The notes below the pieces were generated by a model. It did no database searches, was not told the DNA's origin, and saw only the letters and a list, made by a program, of their open reading frames with translations. From the NCBI RefSeq assembly GCF_022539315.1, contig NC_066313.1, forward strand, positions 39,779,059 to 39,843,058: a stretch of DNA of 64,000 bases. Reading direction: 5' to 3'. Below, one piece after another: positions 53,201 through 62,200 of the stretch. Each line of letters opens with the position of its first letter. Within the stretch, counting starts at the first letter, position 1. The translations under genes were made by a program, and so were the position numbers. Source of the DNA: Serinus canaria (lineage: Eukaryota; Chordata; Aves; Passeriformes; Fringillidae).

Positions 53201-56200
53201 GACAGTCCACAGCAGGTATGGGTAATTTTGTATTCTGAAAACTTTCCTGAAGATCAAGTTATTTAATTTCTAAATAGTCAGTTTAGGGGATAGGAGTGAG
53301 TATTTAGAGCCAAAGACAGCACTACTGGGTGGTATCAGCCTATGTTTAATTTTTTTTCCTAAAAAAGTGATAACTTCTAAAAATCTTTATATTCCAGCTT
53401 CTTCAAATATTTCAGAAGCATAAGGAACTGATAAAACATCCAAATATAAGAAAAGAGTTGCTTTTTGAGAGGGAAACATTGCTGGCAGCACTTCAAGATT
53501 ATGTCAAAGGTATTTAATTGCTAGGATTTTTACTTACTTCTGGAATTATGCCAGTTTTCCTAGTATATTTTTCTAACTGCAGTAATGATCTAAGGTTGCT
53601 CTATTAGATTTCTGTTTTAATGAATCTTTTTCATGTGTTAGACTATGAGACAGACTTTGGAACTCGATGCCATGGTGTTCCTGGTGATGTTTCTGGACCG
53701 CTGTCAGGCAAGAACCTTTCTGAAGTTGTCAATAATATTGTATGGGTACAGCAGCTGGAGCTGAAGGTAACAGATTCTGTTACTATTTACACACATTTTT
53801 TCATAGCATGTAAAACATGGTATTTGACATTTCTGTGGGGAGTTCCACACAGAAAAATTGTGGGCTTCCCAAGAGTTGTATATCAAGTTTCCTTATCAGT
53901 GGTGCTGCTTGCTAAGTTAAATTTTATTAGCAGACCCAGAATGTAGTCTTTTTGTGGTAAACTGAACTGCCTCTTAAAAAAAAATCATACAGTAGGTCTT
54001 TTTGTTAAATTTTACCCACCAGTTTGCGTTTTAAAATTCTATTTAGGATTCACAGATACCCAGATTCTGAAATCCTAATCCTCACTTGTTATTAATAACC
54101 TTTGTAGTGTCTTCTTGAAATCAAAGAGTAGTACATTTTGAGCTTGTGCCTGCCAGGTAATTTGCAGTTAATGTACAAAAATTCTGTTTTTATTTGTTTT
54201 TTTAAATTTGTATTTACACTTTAGTAGGAAATATTAAACATTTTTTGGACAACATTGACCAGTGAAAACCAAAATGTTTTTTGTGAACATAACTGCCCTC
54301 TACAGTAACTCTAGATTTGAATAAGAGTAGAAGATATTTATCCCAGAATAACTATTAGCCTGATTCAGCTGATGTATGTCAGTTTTATATCAGCTTTAGG
54401 CTGTGCTGAATTTTATAATTGCTCTCTTAATTGCTCTCCACTGATTGTATTGACTAGGATTTTAATTTGTCCACTTGTAGATATGAAATTCTATTTCAAA
54501 TACCTTTGCGTATTGTCATGGACCTTATAGATACAACAGAAGACTCATGGGAGATCTGTACCTTTACAGAGAATTAAAGACCAAGTGGGATATCTTGGGG
54601 TATCTTAATAGGGGTGGATGCTGTTGTCAGTGTTGTCAGTGAACAGCTTATTCAAACCCAATTTACTGTAAAGAGAATTTAGACATTGGGACACAGTTCA
54701 GAATTCACTTTTTTTTTCCTAATCAGCTTTTGAATCCCACTTGGATGTTTTGTAATGCTGATTTTTATTGAGCTGATTCTTCTTTTCTGATTAAATCCTG
54801 GGAAGTTAACCTTCTTTTCTCTGTTGCTGTGTTTAAGGTGGATGATTCTATCAAGCTGGCGGAGGCTCTTCTATCTGACTTACCTGGATTTCAAACTTTT
54901 CACCAAAGTGCAAATTGTTTTCTGGAACAGTTGAAAGTATATGAGCAAGAACAATTTGATGATTGGTCTAGGAATATCCAGTCAGAATTATCAAATCCCA
55001 AGTCAGGCCTTTGGTAAATGCACTCTTTTTAAAATAATGTTTATTAAATAATGAAATCTGTAGTGTGGTGTAATTCATTAGAACTTGACAAAGGAAATAA
55101 AAAGAAATTACAGGATTGAGAATGAATGGAGAGACAAAATGGAGGAATTTATTATACTTTCATCATCCTGCCAGTCTTGCTTGGTAAGGTGAAGTATACA
55201 GGACAATATTATTAATTATTAATTAATAGCCAATATTGGAGATCAGTAACTAATCTTGAGGTTTCTGTTAGCACCTGGAATGAAAGACATGTTTGGTTTC
55301 CTTGTGGTTTTTACTTGTTACCTGTTGTAATCCTTACAGTGATAATGTACAGAGACTAGATGAGAGTACAGCTGTAATATACAGATAACAAATTAATTGT
55401 TAGTCACAAGAAATTTTGCAGTCTGCATAAGGCAGATGAAACAAGGGTAAGGAGATCAATTTAAACTTCATGAATTTTTTCTTCCCAAAATAATAAAATT
55501 TCTGTATGGGATACTAAAATATATTTTAACAATTAAGGTTGATTGGCCACATAGCTTCTGTCTTCAACTCTTCAGTGTGGCAAAATTCCTCTGAAAAGAA
55601 TTTATCCACAGTTACAGAGGATACAGGAGTTTATACTTAAACTTTTATTTTAATGAAAATACTCAAATATATAATAGCCATCTAATTTATTAGTACTATA
55701 AAATCTTGCTATTGTGAGATTTTAAAAGATGCAAACTGCTTAATCAAAAGAACAAGAAGAGGAGTAGCTCCCTACAAAGGGGAATTCAATGGATATGGGA
55801 ACTAAAAAAGAGATGAGGAAAAAGAAAAAAAAGAGAAAAAAAAAGAAATAGAAAAAAAATGTAGAAAAAGTAGAAAAAAAAAGAATAAAATCTGGAGATA
55901 GGCTTATGTTCTTATTAGCATCTTATTAGCTTATGTTCTTATTAGGTTGAATATATCAAAATGCTGCATTGATGCAAGTTCTGGTTGTTAGAATTGGTTC
56001 CTTCATTATTTTCTCCCCACTTTGCAGTGCTAGAGACTGGGCTGTTTAGGCTCCTGCTTGAGACACTGTGATGGATACAGTGTAATCTAGAATAGCTGTG
56101 AGTTACATGTTAACTATCATCACAAACCTGAAAAACTTTGTAAGCAAAAATGATCTGTCTTATCTTCATTGGCTTTGAATTAAAGGAAAGGTTACTGGAA

Positions 56201-59200
56201 TAATTTCTGAGTAAATGAAAATGTTAATATGCATAGAAAAACAAAATATAATGACATCAAGCTGTTTAGAATAGTTTGTTATATTATGGAAAAATGTACC
56301 TAGGAAAGGATATAATTTGATATTATATTCAGTAATATGATTGATTTTGGTTCAGTATCCAAGCTAATAGCCCTGTGATGGAGTTGGATCCCATTTCTGG
56401 AACATTAAACATACTTTACTCAGATCGTTTGGTGACTCTGCTGAGAGAAGTACGTCAGCTTTCAGCACTTGGGTTTGCTATACCAGCTAAAATACAGCAT
56501 CTTGCAAACACTGCACGAAAATTCTGCAAGCAGGCGGTCATCCTCAAGCAGGTATAAGATTATGCCATAACCACTTCCTGTTCTGACTTCCCTGCTTAAA
56601 CTTCTCTACAATGCTGTCTTTTCTGTCTGTGTGGTTAAGTTTTTCACTATGCTTGTCTGTATAAAAGTGACTGCTTTCTTGAACAAATTAGTGAAGCCCA
56701 TTAAAGAAAACAAAAGTAAAGATATGCTTTACAATTTCAGAATGTGTCTTCTTTTGAAATATAGTGTTAAAGCCACTGACGTTACTGTATGAATATACAA
56801 AAATAAGACAAGTAATTACTTGATTACCTGGTTCTAGTTTCAGTTTTTATAATTATGACTGAAGAGAATTCTCATAAAATGTATCAACTTGTCCTCACCA
56901 TTGCTAGTTTTCAACTGAAAAGATATGAGCAAGTATTTTAATGGAAGTATGTGTGGGGTTTTTGGGTGTGGGTGCTCTATTTTTTTGGTTGCACTGAATG
57001 CCACATGTTTTTGTTTGACTTATATTTCAGTTCAATTTCACATGAGGTGTCATTGATATCTGGGATACCCCTACAGCTTGGGCAAAGGTGACATGAGACT
57101 TTTTATGTTTTCTTTTAAATTTAAGTTCTCCTTTTTTTACAGGTGGCGCATTTCTATAATTCTATTGATCAACAGATGATTTGGAGTCAAAAGCCAATGA
57201 TGTTACAATCTGCTCTAGCATTTGAACAGATAATTAAGGTGAAAGAATTCCCCTATCTTTGTCTTTTTAATTTCAGTGGTATCTGTACATATTCTGTGCT
57301 GCTTTTTCTACATTTATTGCATTGTTATTAAAAAAAATATTTCTTGATAAGCAGGTGAAGTTGATTAGCAATTATTAATGTCACATTTTTGGTTTTGATC
57401 TGTGCGGAACAAAGACCAAGAGAGGCCTTTAAGGTGTCCTCTCATCTTCAGATGTCTGCTTGTATTTGTGGAGCAGCAGTCTCAACATCAGTTGATCTAT
57501 TTCAAACTCTGTTAGGAGTCTGTCATTAATCCCTCCCCAGGGCACTGATGTAGCTATAATGCTATGCCCCTACATGTCTGTGATTTGCCAGGTTATTTTG
57601 TCTCTAGTGCAGCTAGGGAAAGGGAGATGCTCTCTTTGTTTTGTTAGGAATAAAACCATCTTTCTTATATTACCATTTCTGGATGTTGGCTGGTAGACTG
57701 TTTTTGTCATTAAATGTTACAAAGTTTGTGTGTTTTTAAAGCATTCAAAATCAGGTCCTGGAGGAAAAGCTCAAATAACATGGGATAATCCCAGAGAACT
57801 GGAGGCTTATATCCAAAAACTCCAAGGTGCTGCTGAACGGATTTCCACGGAAAATAGAAAACTAAGAAAGTGGCACACAAACTTCATTCAAAAGGTATAT
57901 TTTCCAGATGAAATTGAAGTAAAGTCTGTTTTAGCATACCTTAACCTTTCTTTAATTTACATGAGGATGAGTATATTTATTATTCCTTAAAACTCTTTTA
58001 ACAGGTCATATCGCTTATGAATGTTGATCTACTGCGGCAGCAGCAGCGTTGGAAAGATGGGCTTCAGGAGCTCAGAACTGGTTTTGCCAGCCTTGAGTCA
58101 CAGGCAGGGTTTGATTTTCTTACTGCAAACTGTGAACATTTGATTTTTCAACAGTAATCAAGATTTAAGACTCAAACATAGCATGATTGAATTAATTCTG
58201 ACTAAGGAGTTACTAGTTGTCTTAGGAAAACATCTGTGTCCTAGTTAATGCCAAACATGAGATAAAATCACAGATGAGGAGGATGGAGATAGTTTTTTAT
58301 GTCATACTAGCAATGGGAGAACTTTTGATCAATGACAGATGTTAGATGAGGAAATGGGAAAACCTTGGGCAATGTAGATCAGCTGTGTCTGAGCCATTAA
58401 TGCAAGGTAAAATGAATAAATTGGTGCAGATAATGAGTGATCCACACACAGAATAAAACAAATATATAAAATTTGGAATTAAAATGCATTTCTGCTTGAA
58501 ATGATGAGAAAAACATACTTTTGTGTGTTCACTTATCAACTGACAACTTTTAGAATAGACTCATAGAATTGTTAAAGTTGGAAAAGACCCTTAGTGTCAT
58601 TAGGATGATAATGATTTTGATTAAAAATATCATATTATCAAAGTAAGCTATTTTTCAAGCCAGTTATTATTCAAGCCAGTTTATTTTTTCCTATAGACTT
58701 CAGCAATCAAAGGACTATATTCTTAGAGGAATATGTTGTTCTTATCCTTTATAATGCAAATGCAGATTACTTTTGTTGGTATTTGCTAGTCAAATAAATG
58801 CAGTGTCCTTACTTCTAATTTTGCAGTATTTTGCTTCTAATTTTGTCTTCATTCTCTCAAGATAATATAAAAATAATCTGGCTTGGTTTCTTTTCAAGTT
58901 TAATTTGCAGATTTTTTACTTTAAGTCACTGTATTTTATGAAAAGAATCTTGATTTCCTTTAGGATCTGTTTGAAAATTATTTTGATATTACGAAATGTT
59001 TTAGATGGAAAATTACCTGAAATGTTTTCAGTCACTCTTCAAAAATCTTTGAGTAGAAGAGATAAACTTACCCAAATGTATATTGTTTTCACATTTCAAA
59101 AATTATAAGATGGTGTAATCTTACTGCTGTTGTCATCAATATATTACATATTTCTTAAAAAACCCTGTAATAATTGTCTTAAGGCTTAATTAAGACAACT

Positions 59201-62200
59201 TCAGCTTTTCCTAATCTCTAGAATCTTGATGTTGGAAGAACTCCTGTAGGCAGCTGTGAATTTTAAGACAGACATTAACTGTATAGCTTCCTGCATCAAC
59301 CCTGGACTGCCCCAAAGCCCTGCCTGAAAATCTTCAATTAAACAAAAGAACCTTTTAAGCTGGAATGAGTTACTAGCTTTTTTTCCTAGCTTCTGTTGTC
59401 CTTCTGCAAATCCCTCCATGACTTTCAAATGACCATTTAGCTCAGTTGGTCAGGGTGCTAATAATGCCAGGGTAATGGGTTTGATCCCTGTATAGACAAT
59501 TCACTTAAGAGTTGGACTTGATGAACCTGGTGGGTCCCTTCCAGCTCAGAATATTCTATGATTTACAGAACTTGACTGTATGATAAGGCTTACCATGTCC
59601 TTACAGTGCAGTGTAGCAGATTTCAATGAAAAACTGAGTTCTTTGAGGTAAAATTTTACATTAATTTATTAGTTAACATTGTTCTGTGGAAACACACCAG
59701 AATTTTTATGACAAATATGTAAAAAGTAGCTTACATATTATAAGATAATAGAAGGATTGAGACAGGTTTAAGTGTCATACTCAGCCAACTCTTTATGTTA
59801 TTTCTAACTGAGTCCTGTGCATTTTAGAGTGATCTTGAAGAAAATTCTGGTTAAACCAATGGGTGATGAACATCCGTAAAGTTCCTACGTTGATTTGCCA
59901 CAGAGACTGTTTGATTTGAATATTTTTTTTATTCCTATATTAATTTCAGGTAAATGCAATAAATGCAATAACTGGTCACAAAATCACAAACTCATATCTT
60001 GAGTTAGAAGGGGTCCACAAGGACCATCAAGTCCAACTCTCTGCTTCTCAAAGGACTATCTAAAACTAAACAAAGTGACTTAAGTATGTTGTCCAGATGG
60101 TCCTTAAATTCTGACCAGCTTGGTGCCATGACCCAGTCTGTGCCAGCGTTGTGATTACTGAATTTTACTAAGATCCTGGTCTTCGAATCTTACACCGTGT
60201 ACAGTGTCACCTTATAATTATAGAGGAATAAAATAAAAAGAAATATTGTTAAATTTTAGGGTTTCAAATCGAGTGATATGAAAGCTTGGAGACAGCACTG
60301 GAATCATCAACTTTATAAAGCTCTGGAGCATCAGTATCAAATGGGCTTAGAAGCACTCAATGAGAATTTACCAGAGATAATTATTGATCTAACATTCAAG
60401 TAAGATTTTTTTTTTCCTTAAAAGAAAATATTCAGGTGCAGATTACATTGAAATACTAGTTTTTTTGTTATTTGTTTCAATTTTAGGCAAGGTCGCTTGC
60501 AATTCAGACCTCCTTTTGAAGAAGTACGAGCTAGATATTACAGAGAAATGAAGAGATTCATCTCTATTCCAAATCAGTTTAGGGGAGTAAGTGAGGCAGA
60601 AGATGAGTCTATATTCACTGTTATGACTGAAAGAAATGCAAATGGATTTCTGACTGCTTTCAGTAAAGCAGAGGATTTGTTCAGAAGGCTGACAGATGTT
60701 TCTAATCAATTCAAGGTATTTTCAATAGTGGACTAACTCATACCTTTTTTCACTTAGATTTGTATCATTTTGTGCTTTGGACATTCTAGAAGTTTCTGAG
60801 CAATGACATTTGTGAATTGTTGACTTTTTCTTCAAGGCACATAAGCAAAAGCTTAGCAAGTCCATCCATGTTAAGCTAACCAGTTAAGCACATGCCTGAC
60901 TTGAAGTATATGTATAGTTCCTTTTGAATACTCTGTATAATAGCTGACTTTTCAGTCTTTCTGTTTTGAATATCCTTAAATGTGTGAACATGTCAAATTC
61001 TTTTTACCTCCTCATTTTTGCACTAAGAAAATCTACAGATATATGAAGAAGCACAAAGGTTAAAGAGAATGTAACTTGAAAACATTGAGTATTTTAATGT
61101 TATTGAGGAAAGTTTTTTAATCTGGAAAATATTTCTTTTCCATGGAATAAAAAATAATATTGGAAAGGAATGGGTCGTAATTGGCCAAGTAGATATGGAA
61201 CCTTTGGTGAAGACACACCTTTCTAGCAAACAGGACTGGGAAAAAAACTTCAAGGCATTAAAAGTAAGAGGGAAAGAAGCAGAACGTCTTCCAAGGTATA
61301 GTGTGCTCTATTCTTTTGCTTGAATAACCTATTCTATCAGATTTTTTAAAGGTAATAGTAAAATAGAGATGAATATGTAGATAGAACTTCAAGTGTTTTT
61401 AAAATGTGGATGTAGTTTTTAAATGTTTAGATTTTGATTTTCCACTTTTATTTTTAGATACTCTCTTTTATTTGCATCACCTTCTCTGAAAACTAATTAC
61501 TTCCTCTTGATATAATGGGAAACTTCCTCAGAATTCAGGGCTAGTTCTGAAATATTCCAAAACATAGTATTTTAACAAATCTTCTAGCTAAGTCCTGTAC
61601 ACGTGAAACATATATATGGGAGTTAGGAACAGACATAGCAAATGTTTGTCATGAAGTAATTCCTGTAATGAAACATTTGATTACCTCTTGTAACTTATAG
61701 TTTAAAATAAGGTAGGGTAGGCTTTTATTCTTGTGTATATTCGCATGAACCTGTTGTACTGTATGGTTAGTGTTCTAAAGTAAAACTGGTAGGAATCATG
61801 TTTAGAGCAAAGAGAAAGATGTGACATTTCATGCTGGAGAAGTAGAACTTGCTGGCTAGTGATACTCTAAATAGTAAAGATTCCCATGAGTTCATGGACA
61901 AACTGAGGTGAATAGAGGAGAAGCTGGCTGATGTGTCTTATAGCTAGAAGCAACATATTGCTAAGAAATCCATGAGTTGAAAATATTAGTGTTGAGGGAG
62001 GATAGTCAGGAAGATATTAGGTAAGGTAGACCTTTTCTTAGAGTTCTTTAGGTATCTACTTATGGTCACTGATACATTAGATATGGGGCCTTGAAATGAC
62101 TCTCTATGGCTTTTCTTTAGTTCTTATTGCTATTGAAGGCTGAGTTAGTAAACTGTGATGGAAATCAGAGAATGAAATACATGAATATACAAATAATGAA

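Larger units (their letters stand above)
58104..60259 (+). other. DYNC2H1 intron 15, GC-AG, with three retroposon pieces
   Basis: A 2156-bp intron starting GCAGGG and ending ATTTTAG. It holds a short antisense CR1 tail (58556-58600), a full-length tRNA-derived SINE (59431-59564) and another antisense CR1 piece (59975-60140), making it the most repeat-rich intron here. Confidence 0.85.

Noticed and set aside
58104..58110. Using the GT at 58109 as the exon 15 donor
   Set aside because: It would add five bases and shift exon 16 out of its conserved frame, whereas the GC donor keeps it.
59431..59503. Possible tRNA-Ile gene
   Set aside because: The tRNA-like head is fused to a CR1 tail, has a damaged D-arm and poorly paired ends, so it is a SINE.
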